Source: DASVTU01 sp036387415 (GTDB lineage: Bacteria > Acidobacteriota > Blastocatellia > Pyrinomonadales > Pyrinomonadaceae). Taken from it: DNA of 64,000 bases. The stretch covers positions 930,001-994,000 of the forward strand of contig DASVTU010000039.1 of NCBI GenBank assembly GCA_036387415.1, given 5' to 3'. The position numbers and the translations under genes are program-made. Below the pieces are notes generated by a model that was not told the DNA's origin, ran no database searches, and saw only the letters and a list, made by a program, of their open reading frames with translations. This document shows positions 1 to 13,010 of the stretch, one piece after another; the first letter of the stretch is position 1, and every line of letters begins with the position of its first letter.

Positions 1-1274
1 CCACCGCTCTGCCAGAGCGTCTTGCCCGTCGCGGCGTCGAGGCAAAAGAATTGTCCCTTCTTGCGCGCAGATAATCCGAACAGAAGATTGCCCTGTAGCA
101 CGGGCGAATTCATGTAGAGCATGTGCTCGCCATTTCGCCACACCTCCTCGACGGCGAAACCATTCGCTCGCCTAACGGGTCGAATCGCCATCATGCCCGC
201 ACTTTCGAGCGAAAAGATAATCGAATCCTGATAAACGACGGCGGTGACGCAGTTGGTGTCGTAGCCTGTTTTGGCGGCGAGTTTCCACAACAACTTTCCT
301 GTCGCGGCGGAGACGCCGACGAACTCTTTCTGCGTAAACGTAACGACTTGTCGCTCGCCTGCGAGCGTGGCGATGATGGGCGACGAGTATGCGGGGCCGT
401 CGGCGTCGTATGCCCATTTGACGGCTCCGGTCTCGGCGTCGAACGCCGTGAGCGCGCCCTTGTCGTGTCCGCCGACGTGCGCGATTAAAAGATTTCGCTC
501 GACCACGGGCGACATCGAAGTGCCGTAGAGCGGCGACGTGGAGGGAAACTGTTTGGAGAAATCTTTGCGCCAGATGAGGCGTCCGTTGCGCGCGTCGTGC
601 GCGGAGAGGATGCCCGTGATGCCGAGCGTGAAGACACGTCGGCCGCTCACGACGGGCGTCGATTTCGGCCCCTTGCCATGACCCGTCGCCGCCGGATTCA
701 TTTCGTATGCGACTCGCTGCGAAGAACGCCACAGTTCTTTTCCCGTCGCCGCATCGAGCGCCAGCAACGTCTCATCCTCGCCCTGTCGCGCGAAGATGTA
801 AGCCTTGCCGTCAACGACGACGGGCGACGCATGACCCGTGCCGACCGTCACTTTCCATTCCTCCTTCAAAGCCTTCGGCCACGCGCGCGGCGCAGCGACT
901 CCTACGATGTTGCCGTCGCGGTTCGGGCCGCGCCATTGCGGCCACACGCCGCCTGACGTTGACGCGGCAGCAACCGTCTGTGTCTTCTCGTCGTTCTCCT
1001 CGCGCGAAGGTTCCGCTACGGCGTTTGCGCCCGCCGTCGCGCCTTCGGCGGTTGTGGACGGCTGTGTGGACGACGCGGGCAGCGAACCGTCGGCGGTCGC
1101 GGAGGACGACGCGGCGGCAGATGAAGCGACGGATGAAGGCGCGGCGACGTTCGCGGTCGATGCGGTGGAGGCGGCAGCGTCGGGCGTCTGGTTCCCTTGC
1201 GCGGCGCACGATGCTGCGCCGAGCGCGAGGGCGACGATTAAGACGAGGACGGATGCTTCTCTAGTCTTTTTCAT
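1..1274 (-). CDS. PQQ-binding-like beta-propeller lipoprotein (3' end outside window)
   Basis: The reading frame is open from an ATG at 1272-1274 to the left edge, giving at least 424 residues with no stop, so the gene is cut by the window. It starts with a lipoprotein signal peptide (basic MKKTR, hydrophobic stretch, GAASC lipobox with Cys near residue 23). A low-complexity Ala/Ser/Thr linker follows to about residue 105, then a propeller opening with WPQWRGPNRDG. Repeated blades of the LDAATGKELW / FDAETGAVKW / LDAATGKTLW type are typical of PQQ-like/BamB-like quinoprotein propellers. The protein is expected to be lipid-anchored in the periplasm. Family members are either PQQ dehydrogenases or scaffolds; the residues that would decide lie outside or are not recognised. 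It lies 77 bases downstream of a TonB receptor on the same strand and may share its transcript. Confidence 0.85.
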   Translation of the reverse strand, partial: MKKTREASVLVLIVALALGAASCAAQGNQTPDAAASTASTANVAAPSSVASSAAASSSATADGSLPASSTQPSTTAEGATAGANAVAEPSREENDEKTQTVAAASTSGGVWPQWRGPNRDGNIVGVAAPRAWPKALKEEWKVTVGTGHASPVVVDGKAYIFARQGEDETLLALDAATGKELWRSSQRVAYEMNPAATGHGKGPKSTPVVSGRRVFTLGITGILSAHDARNGRLIWRKDFSKQFPSTSPLYGTSMSPVVERNLLIAHVGGHDKGALTAFDAETGAVKWAYDADGPAYSSPIIATLAGERQVVTFTQKEFVGVSAATGKLLWKLAAKTGYDTNCVTAVVYQDSIIFSLESAGMMAIRPVRRANGFAVEEVWRNGEHMLYMNSPVLQGNLLFGLSARKKGQFFCLDAATGKTLWQSG

Positions 1275-1351
1275 AACTTCCTCAATCTTTCGGACGGCCA
1301 CAGTTGTTTCTCGAATCCACAGCCGTCCAGACATCAGTCTCTCCTTCATCG

Positions 1352-4558
<3,207 letters not shown>

Positions 4559-4635
4559 TTTTGATTCTCCTGAGAAAACTTTTCGATGGGCAAAAGGTCA
4601 AACGGTTTTACGCTCCGCTTTGTTCGGCGGCGGGT

Positions 4636-4664
4636 ATTATGAACGAACTGCGTGGAAATGTCGT
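4636..4664 (-). promoter_or_regulatory. candidate sigma-70 promoter for the leftward TonB receptor
   Basis: Reading leftward, ACGACA (4659-4664) and CATAAT (4636-4641) are separated by 17 bases. This gives an expected start near 4629 and a leader of about 70 bases before the ATG at 4558. The -10 matches five of six consensus bases and the -35 four of six. Confidence 0.4.
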
Positions 4665-4724
4665 AAAGAAGGTGTAAAAGAAGCGTGACGGATGTCAAAT
4701 GTTGTAAAAATGACCATCAATGTT

Positions 4725-4754
4725 CTGTCAAAGTCGCCCGCCCGTTGCTAGAAT
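4725..4754 (+). promoter_or_regulatory. candidate extended -10 promoter for the rightward TonB receptor
   Basis: CTGTCA (4725-4730) is followed after 18 bases by TAGAAT (4749-4754). The -10 is preceded by TGC, giving an extended -10 (TGn). The expected start is about 45 bases before the ATG at 4806. Confidence 0.4.
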
Positions 4755-4805
4755 GAACAGTATACACAAGGCGGAGTTTTCAAACCGGAGTTATCAATCA
4801 ACGTC

Positions 4806-7800
4806 ATGCAGTATTCCCTCTGTTCCCCTCGCACGCTCGCCATCAAATTCGTCGCTTTCACAATTTTCATCCTCGCCTTCGCCGTGAGCACCGACGCGCA
4901 AACGACGAGCGCGCTCACGGGCGACGTAAAAGACACCAACGGCGCGGCAATCGCCGGAGCCGAAGTGCGCGCCAAGAATCTCGAAACGGGACTCGCGCGC
5001 ACCGCGACGAGCGACGCCGAAGGACATTATATCTTTCCGGGCTTGCCCGTCGGAGCTTACGAAGTGCGCGCCGATAAGACGAGCTTCAAGCAAGCCGTCC
5101 ACGGACGCGTGCTCCTGACGGTTAACGAAACGGTGACGCTCGACATCATGTTGGAAGTGACGGGTCTGGCCGAGCAAGTCAACGTCACGGACGCGGCGGC
5201 TCTCGTCAACACGCAGACGCCCGAACTCAGTTATCTCGTTGGCGAAAAAGCCATCCGAGAACTACCCTTAAACGGCAGAAACTACACAGACCTCGCGCTG
5301 CTGCAACCCGGCGTCGTCGCCTACCCGCACCGCGACGGCGGCTCCGTTGTCGCACACGGCTCGGCCATCAGCATCAACGGTCAAGACCCGCGCTCTAACG
5401 TCTACCTCCTCGACGGAACCGTGCAAAACGATTTCACCAACGGCCCCGCCGGAAGCGCGGCGGGCACGGCTCTCGGCATCGAAACCATTCGGGAGTTTCG
5501 CGTCGAGGCTAACACCTACAGCGCCGAGTTCGGGCGCAACAGCGGCGGCCAAATCAACGCCGTCAGCAAATCCGGCTCCAACGAATTCCACGGCTCGCTC
5601 TACGAGTTTCACCGCAACGACAACTTCGACGCGCGTAATTTCTTCGACCCCGCCGAGAAACCCGAATTCAAACGCAATCAATACGGCGCGAGCTTCGGCG
5701 GCCCCATCCGACGCGAAAAGGTCTTCTTCTTCGCGGGCTACGAAGCCCTGCGCGAGAATCTCGGCAGAACCATCACGACCGTCGTGCCCGACCTTGATGC
5801 ACGGCGCGGCGTCTTGCGTCTCGCCGACCCCGCCGCCCCGAACGACCCCGCGCGCGACCGCATCGTCAATGTGCAGATTAGTCCGGTCGTCCGCCCCTAT
5901 CTCGACGAGTTTCCGCTACCCAATGGCCCCGCCATCGGACGCACAGGCAATCTCGCCGAATACAAGTTCGGCTTCGACCAGCAAATCAAACAGCACTTCG
6001 CGCAGGGACGCGTCGATTACAACCGCAGCGACCGCGACCAGTTCTTCGCGCGCTACACCTTCGACGACGCCGCGCAGCAACTCCCGACCGACTTCCCGCA
6101 GTTTCCACGCACCTTTGTTTCGCGTAACCAATTCTTCACGGGCGAGTACAGACAAACGCTGACCGCCAACACGCTCAACACGTTTCGTTTCGGCTTCAGC
6201 CGCACGCGCATCGGGCAGACGGTGGAAGCCAACACCGCGGGAGACTTGCAGCCCTTCGTGCCGGGTCGTAATTTAATCGGCAACATCGACATCGGCGGCA
6301 TTCCGCGTTTCGGTCCGCAGAGTTCGGTCGATGTGCGTCTGGTGCAGAACGTCTACAGCTTCGAGCACGGCATCATTCACAGTCGTGGTCGCCATCTTTT
6401 GAAGGCGGGCGCGCTCGCCGAGCATTACCGCGACAACATGGTCAACCCGACCTTCGGACTCGGCATTTTCACCTTCTCAAACCTTCAGGACTTTCTCACC
6501 AACCGACCGCAACGATTCGTCGGACTCACGCCCGAAGGCGCGCTCGACCGCTACTGGCGTTACACACTTTTCGGCTTCTACTTACAGGACACCATGCGTG
6601 TCAATGGGCGACTCTCCTTGAGCGCGGGCTTGCGCTACGAGTTCACGACCATGCCCGTGGACATCTACGGGCGCGATTCGGCGTTGATAAATTTGAGTGA
6701 CCGCGCGCCCACCACAGGCGAACTCTACCGCAATCCGACCTACAAGAATTTCGCGCCGCGCGTCGGCTTCGCGTGGGACGTGTTCGGCGACGGCAAGACT
6801 TCTCTGCGCGGCGGCTACGGCATCTATTTCAACACCAACAACCAGCAGAATCTCATCGTCACCGTCACCAATCCTCCGGCCACGCCGCGCATCGTCGTCA
6901 ACGCTCCGACGTTCCCCGTCCCGTCGTTTCAAGGCACCGTCTCGATTCGTCCCGTGCAATACGATTTGGATAACCCCTATCAGCAAGTCTGGAATCTCAG
7001 CCTCCAACGCGAACTCTGGTTCGACACGGTGGTCACGCTCGGCTATGCAGGGACGCGCGGCGTCCATCTCCTGCGAAGCGGCGACGTGAACATCCCCACG
7101 CCCGTCATCCGCGAAGACGGCACGCCCTTCTTCCCCGCCAATCAGCCGCGACCCAACACCGCTTTCACCACCATCGAACTCAAAAGCAGCGATGGCAATT
7201 CGTGGTACAACGCCTTCATCTTCGAGGTGCGAAAGCGTTTCAGTCGCGGCTTGAGCGCACAGTCTTCCTACACCTTCTCGCGCAACATCGACACGACGCA
7301 GGCGTCAACCTTCTTCTCCGATGCGACCAACGGCACAACCTCCGCCTTCCCGGAATTTCCACGTCTCAACTACAACAAGGGACTCGCCGACTACCACGCC
7401 AAGCATAATTGGGTTTTCAATTTCACTTGGGAAATCCCCTTCACACATCATCTCGACGGAGCGGCGCGAACACTTCTCGACGGCTGGCGGCTCTCCGGCA
7501 TCGCTCAGGCGCGCAGCGGCAATCCCCTGACGGTCTTCGTGCAACGCAATCGCTCGCGTTCGCAGTGGTCGCCCTCCATCGGCCCCGGCATCGGTCTCGA
7601 CCGTCCGAGTCTCGCTCCCGGTTTCACACACGAAAGCGCCGTCACGGGCGACCCCGACAACTATTTCGCCGAAGGCGCGTTCATCCTGCAACCCGCCGGA
7701 ACGCTCGGCAACTTGGGACGCGGCGCACTCATCGGCCCCAACCTTCGCATCTTCGACCTGTCGGCGGTCAAGAACACGCGTTGGCGGCGTCTGGGCGAAA

Positions 7801-7985
7801 ACACCAACATCGAATTGCGCGTCGAAGCCTTCAATCTCTTTAACCGCGCCAACTTCGCGCCGCCCGGCCTGCTCGCTTTCTCCGGCGCAACCGACAACGA
7901 AAGTACGCTCCCGACATTCGGGCGCACACGCTCGACCGTCACATCTTCGCGGCAGATTCAACTCGGCCTGCGCTTCGTTTTTTAG
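4806..7985 (+). CDS. TonB-dependent receptor, Oar-like, with carboxypeptidase-regulatory domain
   Basis: 1059 residues with the same architecture as the divergent receptor. A signal peptide (about residues 1-31, ending STDAQ) is followed by a carboxypeptidase-regulatory-like domain at about 36-115 (LTGDVKDTNGAAIAGAEV, FPGLPVGAYEVRADK). A plug-like segment contains RELPLNGRNYTDLALLQPG and VYLLDGTVQND, with the IETIREFRVEANTYSAEFGR region shared by the family. The barrel ends in a terminal aromatic residue (LGLRFVF). The two receptors share order and motifs but diverge in the barrel, so they are paralogues rather than a recent duplication. The function is outer-membrane, TonB-dependent uptake of an unidentified ligand. 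No ExbB/ExbD/TonB genes lie in the window. Confidence 0.9.
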   Translation: MQYSLCSPRTLAIKFVAFTIFILAFAVSTDAQTTSALTGDVKDTNGAAIAGAEVRAKNLETGLARTATSDAEGHYIFPGLPVGAYEVRADKTSFKQAVHGRVLLTVNETVTLDIMLEVTGLAEQVNVTDAAALVNTQTPELSYLVGEKAIRELPLNGRNYTDLALLQPGVVAYPHRDGGSVVAHGSAISINGQDPRSNVYLLDGTVQNDFTNGPAGSAAGTALGIETIREFRVEANTYSAEFGRNSGGQINAVSKSGSNEFHGSLYEFHRNDNFDARNFFDPAEKPEFKRNQYGASFGGPIRREKVFFFAGYEALRENLGRTITTVVPDLDARRGVLRLADPAAPNDPARDRIVNVQISPVVRPYLDEFPLPNGPAIGRTGNLAEYKFGFDQQIKQHFAQGRVDYNRSDRDQFFARYTFDDAAQQLPTDFPQFPRTFVSRNQFFTGEYRQTLTANTLNTFRFGFSRTRIGQTVEANTAGDLQPFVPGRNLIGNIDIGGIPRFGPQSSVDVRLVQNVYSFEHGIIHSRGRHLLKAGALAEHYRDNMVNPTFGLGIFTFSNLQDFLTNRPQRFVGLTPEGALDRYWRYTLFGFYLQDTMRVNGRLSLSAGLRYEFTTMPVDIYGRDSALINLSDRAPTTGELYRNPTYKNFAPRVGFAWDVFGDGKTSLRGGYGIYFNTNNQQNLIVTVTNPPATPRIVVNAPTFPVPSFQGTVSIRPVQYDLDNPYQQVWNLSLQRELWFDTVVTLGYAGTRGVHLLRSGDVNIPTPVIREDGTPFFPANQPRPNTAFTTIELKSSDGNSWYNAFIFEVRKRFSRGLSAQSSYTFSRNIDTTQASTFFSDATNGTTSAFPEFPRLNYNKGLADYHAKHNWVFNFTWEIPFTHHLDGAARTLLDGWRLSGIAQARSGNPLTVFVQRNRSRSQWSPSIGPGIGLDRPSLAPGFTHESAVTGDPDNYFAEGAFILQPAGTLGNLGRGALIGPNLRIFDLSAVKNTRWRRLGENTNIELRVEAFNLFNRANFAPPGLLAFSGATDNESTLPTFGRTRSTVTSSRQIQLGLRFVF

Positions 7986-8067
7986 TCAATGCTAAAGGGT
8001 AAATGGTAAATAGAAACCGCTCATCTCTATTCACTGACTGCGTTTTCTCCATTCACCATTTACCAAA
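7986..8067. repeat. heptamer-type intergenic repeat, inverted pair
   Basis: The left half contains two exact copies of GGTAAAT in tandem; the right half has CATTCACCATTTACC, roughly its complement. The element can therefore fold as a hairpin and fills the gap between the receptor stop and the next ATG. It belongs to the GGTAAAT/AAAGGTT class also seen at 21509-21609 and 41455-41516. Confidence 0.6.
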
Positions 8068-8068
8068 C

Positions 8069-8530
8069 ATGAGGCACTCGATGCTCTGGATTATCTTCGC
8101 TCTCGGCGCGGCGCTCGCGTGGGGTCTCTACGGCCCGGCGCTGCATAACGGACAGGTGCAACTCGGCAGCCCCTTGCGCGCGCTCCTGTGCGTCGGCGTC
8201 GCCTACTTTCTCATAGGCGTGCTCGTCCCGGTCGCGGGTCTGTGGCAGCAAGGCGAGTTGAACAACTTCACGACCAAAGGCGCAACGGCGGCGACTATCG
8301 CCGGTTCTCTCGGTGCGATTGGCGCGGTCTGCATCATCTTCGCCTTCAAGTCGGGCGGGCTGCCGACCTACGTGATGCCGCTCGTCTTCGCGGGTGCGCC
8401 GCTCGTCAACGTCCTCTTTTCCATGTGGCTTCACCCACCGAAGTCCGCGCCGAGTCCCCTGCTCTATCTCGGCTTCGTGCTCGCCGCCCTCGGCGCAGGC
8501 ATGGTGCTCTACTTCAAGCCGCAATCCTGA
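8069..8530 (+). CDS. half-size DMT/EamA-like membrane protein
   Basis: 153 residues with four to five hydrophobic segments and little soluble sequence. Features include ALAWGLYGPALHNGQ near the N-terminus, a Gly/Ala-rich helix (IAGSLGAIGAVCIIFAF), and VMPLVFAGAPLVNVLFSMW. This resembles one half of a drug/metabolite-transporter fold and a conserved hypothetical family seen in several environmental phyla; no substrate is known. I chose the ATG at 8069 because an upstream ATG at 8003 would translate the intergenic hairpin repeat. A second possible start is Met4 (8078). The protein probably acts as a dimer if it is a transporter, by analogy with other half-size DMT proteins. Confidence 0.65.
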   Translation: MRHSMLWIIFALGAALAWGLYGPALHNGQVQLGSPLRALLCVGVAYFLIGVLVPVAGLWQQGELNNFTTKGATAATIAGSLGAIGAVCIIFAFKSGGLPTYVMPLVFAGAPLVNVLFSMWLHPPKSAPSPLLYLGFVLAALGAGMVLYFKPQS

Positions 8531-8539
8531 AACAAAACT

Positions 8540-8672
8540 AGCCACCGCAGACACACAGACACCGAGACAAGGAAGAAAAAAGCACAAGGTCAACGAGACA
8601 TAGCCCTCTTACCCTGTACCTTTTTCCTTTTGTCTTGCTCCGTGTCTCTGTGTCTCTGTGGCTAATTCTGGT
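8540..8672. repeat. AGAGACAC-type intergenic inverted repeat
   Basis: The left arm contains CACCGCAGACACACAGACAC and the right arm GTGTCTCTGTGTCTCTGTGG; they are near-complementary across roughly 40 bases of loop. The element lies in the gap between the convergent DMT-like and ABC permease genes and could act as a bidirectional terminator-like hairpin. Confidence 0.6.
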
Positions 8673-8686
8673 TTTGAAATTCACGT

Positions 8687-11600
8687 CTACTCGGCGCGCA
8701 GTGCAGGCAGCAACGGTGAGCGCAACGCCGCCGCCGTCGCCAGCAGCGAGGCCGATAGTCCTGACACGACGACCGCCAGCAGTAACGCGCCGAGCGATGC
8801 GAGGGGCAACTGTCCGCCGCGTGAAGCGACGACGGGCGCAATCGCCAGCAACGCGCAGATAGTACCGGTCGCCAGTCCGCAGAAAAGCAGCAGGGCGTTT
8901 TCGGCGAGCACCATGACGGCGAAGTGCGCGCGTTGGTAGCCGAAGGCTCGCAGGAGCGCGAGTTCGCGTCGCCGCTCAAGCACGTTGCGGAGCAAGACCG
9001 CCGCGAGTCCGAGTGTGCCGAGGACGAGGCCGAGTGCGCCGAGCATCTGAAAGGTGGAAAGAAACGTGTTTTCGACGCGATGGAAATTTGCCAGCCGCTC
9101 ATTTGTCGTCACCACATCGAAGCTGTAATCCGACAGACGCTCCTCCAACGCTCCCGCAACCGTCGCTGCCTGCGTCGCGTTCGGCAGGTCGATGAGGAAG
9201 AAGCGGAAGCCTTCCTCGGTCGAGAAATGTTGGAGAAAATTTTGTTCCGACATCAACAGTTCGCTCTGAAAGAGACTGTCGGAGAGTGCACCGACGAAGC
9301 GCAGACGTAGCGCCGCTGCGCTGTCCGTCTGTTGCAACGTGAACACGTCTCCGACTTTGAGGTGCAGCACGTAGGCGAGCGAATTGGCGTCGGCGATAAC
9401 GGGGATAGCGCCGTCGGGAAATGTTCGATGAAGCAGCAGCCACGGGTTCGCGCGTTCCTCATCAGTCTCTGCGAGCGAACTTTGAAACGCGAAACGCCCG
9501 CGACGCATGAAGGCATCCGTCGCCGCGAGTATCTTCGGATTGCGCGGCTGGTAGAGATTGAGACAACTCGCGTCGTCGCCCGGCCTCAAGCGAAACCGCT
9601 CGAACGTTGCGCCCTCAAACGCGTTTGCTTCCTCGCCTTGAAACGCGAGATTCAAAGCCTCGCGGCCTTCCGTCGTGTTCGGGTCGTGGACGACGGGCAA
9701 CAGCGATTCCGCGAGCAGTGGATAGCCGCCGCTCCCCGATTTTTTCTCAAGTGCTCCCGCCGCGTCGTCTCGCCGGAAGGCATCGACGGCGACGATGATG
9801 AACGCGGCGCACGCAATCAACGTGATGCACAGAAGGCTACGCGACGGGCGCGAGGTCGAGTTTCTCATGCCGAGACGAAAGACCGGACGCCATCCACGCC
9901 CTTGAATCAAACCGCGTTCGCTCCGTCCGAGCCACGCCGCCTGCAAGCACAGCAACGCAACCAGACACAACATCCCACCGCCGAAGAAGCCCGCCACCTG
10001 TCCGACCAAACCGACAAAGGCCGCCAGCAAGACCAACAACCCCGCGACACCGAACACCACGGCGACGCGCAACGAACTGAAAGCATTTCTCAAACGAGTG
10101 GCGGCACTTCGCAACGAAGCAAAGAGAGATGATGAGGCGGTGTGTGTCAGTCGCTCGTCCGTCTCAGCCGACGGGTCGGGGTATGGATGTGCGTTCGGGT
10201 TGCGACGCGTCTGTTGAATGTTGAGTGCGCTGCCCGTGAGGAGGCTGCGCGTTGAATGTCGCGCGACGCTGCGAAGCGTCCACACGACGCTCAGGAGCGC
10301 CGCGACGATTCCGCCCGTCGCTCCGAGCAGGAGAGACGACGGCGTGACATGCAGCGTCAAGGCTGTCGTCCCGACCGCGCCAACCCACCAAGTCCGCAAG
10401 CCCAACATCATCAGCTTGCCGTAAAAGTATGCGCCCGCCAATCCCAACGCGCTTCCCAGAAGCGTGAGCACGACGGCCTCGCTCAGAAAGAGCGCCCGAA
10501 TACGCGCGGCGGGAAAACCGACGGCGCGCAGGATTCCGATTTCGCGTAGACGCTGCTCGATGCCGAGTTTGAAAAATAGAGACGCGAGCAACAACGCGGA
10601 GGCGACGAGAAAGAAACTGAAGTAGAGGAAATATTCGCCAAAGTCTGTCGCCCCGCGCGACGCTTCCAGCCCTTGCGCCTTCACTGGATAGACCGCGAGA
10701 TTCATCTCCGACGCATTGAGCGCGTCTCTCAAATTTTTCCTGTAAGTCTCGAAGGCCGCGTCGAGCGGCGCGTCTGCGTGGGGACGAACGCGCAGGGAAG
10801 TCAGTCTGCCGAAACGCGTCTGCCAGAGTCTCTGTCCCGCTTCGAGCGTGATGAACGCCTTCGGGGTCGTGCGATATTTGTACCAGTAATCTTCGTCGCG
10901 TGGACGGACGCGCGTCAGTTCGACCGGAAACGGCGGATTCCAATCCGCGAGACTCTGCGCGCCCGTGATGCCCGGATACTCCGGCACCAAATCCCTATCA
11001 GCAGCCGCGCCCTCAATCGGCACGATGCCCTCCAGACGAAACTCCGCGCTCTCCGTCCGCAGACGCCCATCCTCTCGCCACACGTAATATTCGAGCGCCA
11101 CGACTGCGCCCACCCGCGCGCCCGTCTCACGCGCCGCCCACTCGTTGAAAATTATCGGAGCAAGCGTCCGCGACGTATTCGCGTCAGGTGACCGCGACGC
11201 ATTTTCATCAGCCGACGGCGACGACAAACTTCCATCCGCCGAGTCTGAACTTGGAACGGTCGTGCCCGTCGCTTTGAGTCTCTCGAAACTTTCCGCATCG
11301 ACGGCGGTGACGAGCGAATAAGGAACCTCCGCCCCGTTCGCGCGAATCGTGTTGGCGAGATAGGAAAGAACGGGCGCGGCGCGCATGTCGAGACGTTCAG
11401 CCGTCGCCGTCGCCGCACGCGCCAGCGGTTCGCCGACGAGCGCGCTCTCGCTTTCGAGCGCAAGTTCGCGTCGCTCGTCTAATCTGCGGAGCTTGATGCC
11501 GAGGTCTTCTAGCGTGAACCGTTTTTGCAAGAGACGTTGAAGCTCGTCGGTCTTCGGCGTCGCCGCAGACTGTTGTTGTCGTCCGTCGGGCGAAGGCTTC

Positions 11601-12304
11601 GTTGAGACGAGAATGGCGTTGACCTTGCCGTCCTGCTCCAAATCTTTTTGCAGCAGAGCGAGCGGCACAAACGCGGCGCGCACCGCCGATTGCTGCGCGC
11701 GAATCGAAAACTCTCCGAGTGCCCCGGCGGCCAACGTCTCGCGCATCGTGAGACGAATGGTGCTTCCCACATCGTCCTTCCGACCGTGCAGCGATTCGAC
11801 CGGAATCGCCGAAGGCTTCTCGACTCTCAACAGCAACGCGTCGTTCGCCTTCGTCTTCAACTCCGCCGCGAGGCTTTCGCTTAGCAGAACTTCAAAACCG
11901 CGCGGGCGTCGCTCCTCTGCCTGCTCGCGTCCATGAAACTTCCAGAAACGTTCGTCCACGCCGTAAACCTGCACGCCCGTCGCACGCCGACCGCTCTCTG
12001 CGTCCGTCAACGTTCCCTCAAGCACAACGAGCGGACACGCCGCCTCGAAACCGCCCGCCGCGAACCCTTCATCCCCTTCCACATCCGACGCCAACTCTTC
12101 ACGGAAGAAGCCCGCCGAAGCGACGACGTAATCTGCGCGTCCCAGACGTTCGAGAAACAACGCGCGCAGACTCAGACGCACCGACGCGCCGACGAGCAAC
12201 GCTCCCGCCAGTACGGCAACCGCCGTGGCGACGCCGACGACGACGGCGAGATTCGTGCGCCAGTAGTAAGTGAAATTGTGCCTGAGCAGTGTGGCGGTTC
12301 GCAT
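8687..12304 (-). CDS. large FtsX-type ABC transporter permease
   Basis: 1205 residues. There is one N-terminal membrane segment (about 17-42), then a large periplasmic domain to about residue 600. An FtsX/MacB-type permease core follows (FFLVASALLLASLFFKLGIEQRLREIGILRAVGFP), then extra central membrane segments near 750-830, a second periplasmic part, and a second FtsX core (LGALGLVLGTLGLAAVLLRNVLERRRELALLRAFGY) before the C-terminus. Two FtsX cores in one chain is the arrangement of fused LolC/E- or MacB-like permeases, which extrude lipoproteins, peptides or antibiotics by a mechanotransmission-like mechanism. Substrate unknown. It begins 17 bases after the ATPase gene at 12322-12993, clearly one operon. 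Confidence 0.88.
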   Translation of the reverse strand: MRTATLLRHNFTYYWRTNLAVVVGVATAVAVLAGALLVGASVRLSLRALFLERLGRADYVVASAGFFREELASDVEGDEGFAAGGFEAACPLVVLEGTLTDAESGRRATGVQVYGVDERFWKFHGREQAEERRPRGFEVLLSESLAAELKTKANDALLLRVEKPSAIPVESLHGRKDDVGSTIRLTMRETLAAGALGEFSIRAQQSAVRAAFVPLALLQKDLEQDGKVNAILVSTKPSPDGRQQQSAATPKTDELQRLLQKRFTLEDLGIKLRRLDERRELALESESALVGEPLARAATATAERLDMRAAPVLSYLANTIRANGAEVPYSLVTAVDAESFERLKATGTTVPSSDSADGSLSSPSADENASRSPDANTSRTLAPIIFNEWAARETGARVGAVVALEYYVWREDGRLRTESAEFRLEGIVPIEGAAADRDLVPEYPGITGAQSLADWNPPFPVELTRVRPRDEDYWYKYRTTPKAFITLEAGQRLWQTRFGRLTSLRVRPHADAPLDAAFETYRKNLRDALNASEMNLAVYPVKAQGLEASRGATDFGEYFLYFSFFLVASALLLASLFFKLGIEQRLREIGILRAVGFPAARIRALFLSEAVVLTLLGSALGLAGAYFYGKLMMLGLRTWWVGAVGTTALTLHVTPSSLLLGATGGIVAALLSVVWTLRSVARHSTRSLLTGSALNIQQTRRNPNAHPYPDPSAETDERLTHTASSSLFASLRSAATRLRNAFSSLRVAVVFGVAGLLVLLAAFVGLVGQVAGFFGGGMLCLVALLCLQAAWLGRSERGLIQGRGWRPVFRLGMRNSTSRPSRSLLCITLIACAAFIIVAVDAFRRDDAAGALEKKSGSGGYPLLAESLLPVVHDPNTTEGREALNLAFQGEEANAFEGATFERFRLRPGDDASCLNLYQPRNPKILAATDAFMRRGRFAFQSSLAETDEERANPWLLLHRTFPDGAIPVIADANSLAYVLHLKVGDVFTLQQTDSAAALRLRFVGALSDSLFQSELLMSEQNFLQHFSTEEGFRFFLIDLPNATQAATVAGALEERLSDYSFDVVTTNERLANFHRVENTFLSTFQMLGALGLVLGTLGLAAVLLRNVLERRRELALLRAFGYQRAHFAVMVLAENALLLFCGLATGTICALLAIAPVVASRGGQLPLASLGALLLAVVVSGLSASLLATAAALRSPLLPALRAE

Positions 12305-12321
12305 CGCAACTGTGGGAATCT

Positions 12322-12993
12322 CTACAACTGCCGGAGATGTTGTTCGGTCAGACGAAATCGCGTGGGGAAGCGTCCGGCGAGTTCCGCGCTGTGCGTGACG
12401 ACGATGAGGATGGTTTGCTGTTGGCGGTGCAATTCCAGCAGCAGAGAAGCCACCACGTCGGCTGACTTCTCATCGAGATTGCCCGTCGGCTCGTCACAGA
12501 GCAGAAGAAGCGGCTGCATGACGAGCGCGCGTGCCAGCGCCACGCGCTGCTTCTCGCCGCCCGACAGTTCCGACGGACGATGGTTGACGCGTTCGCTCAA
12601 ACCTACCTGTTCGAGCAAACGGCGCGCACGTTGCCCCGCATCATCTTCGACCTCGGATTTCGAGACCAGCGTCGGCGTCAAAACGTTTTCTATGACCGAG
12701 CATTGCGGCAGTAAACAATGGTCTTGAAAAACAAACCCGACCTGCTTGTTTCTCCACGACGCGAGTTCGCGTTCCTTCAATTGGAAGGGATTTTGACCGT
12801 CGAGTTTGACCGTGCCGCGCGTCGGCGGCTCAAGCGCACCGACGATGTAGAGCAGCGTGCTTTTGCCGCTCCCCGACGGCCCCATAATCGACACGGCATC
12901 GCCGCGCTTGAGCGACAACGACACATCCGAGATTATTTCTAGCGCCCCTTGCGGAGTCCGGTACTCCTTCGAGACGTTGGCGACCTCCAACAA
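12322..12993 (-). CDS. ABC transporter ATP-binding protein, LolD/MacB type
   Basis: 223 residues, the usual length for a LolD-type ATPase. Walker A is GPSGSGKST (38-46), the signature motif is LSGGEKQR, Walker B is LLLLCDEPTGNLD, and an H-loop histidine lies in VVTHS. The PTGNLDEKS stretch is characteristic of the LolD/MacB/FtsE group. It powers the permease encoded immediately downstream (8687-12304). The start ATG at 12993 gives the family's standard N-terminus (MLEVANVSKEY). Confidence 0.93.
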   Translation of the reverse strand: MLEVANVSKEYRTPQGALEIISDVSLSLKRGDAVSIMGPSGSGKSTLLYIVGALEPPTRGTVKLDGQNPFQLKERELASWRNKQVGFVFQDHCLLPQCSVIENVLTPTLVSKSEVEDDAGQRARRLLEQVGLSERVNHRPSELSGGEKQRVALARALVMQPLLLLCDEPTGNLDEKSADVVASLLLELHRQQQTILIVVTHSAELAGRFPTRFRLTEQHLRQL

Positions 12994-13010
12994 CCCTCAA
13001 CCTCCACGTA

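Noticed and set aside
8543..8670. insertion sequence or MITE at the AGAGACAC element
   Set aside because: No transposase, no target-site duplication that I can see. The periodic unit fits the heptamer-repeat class better.
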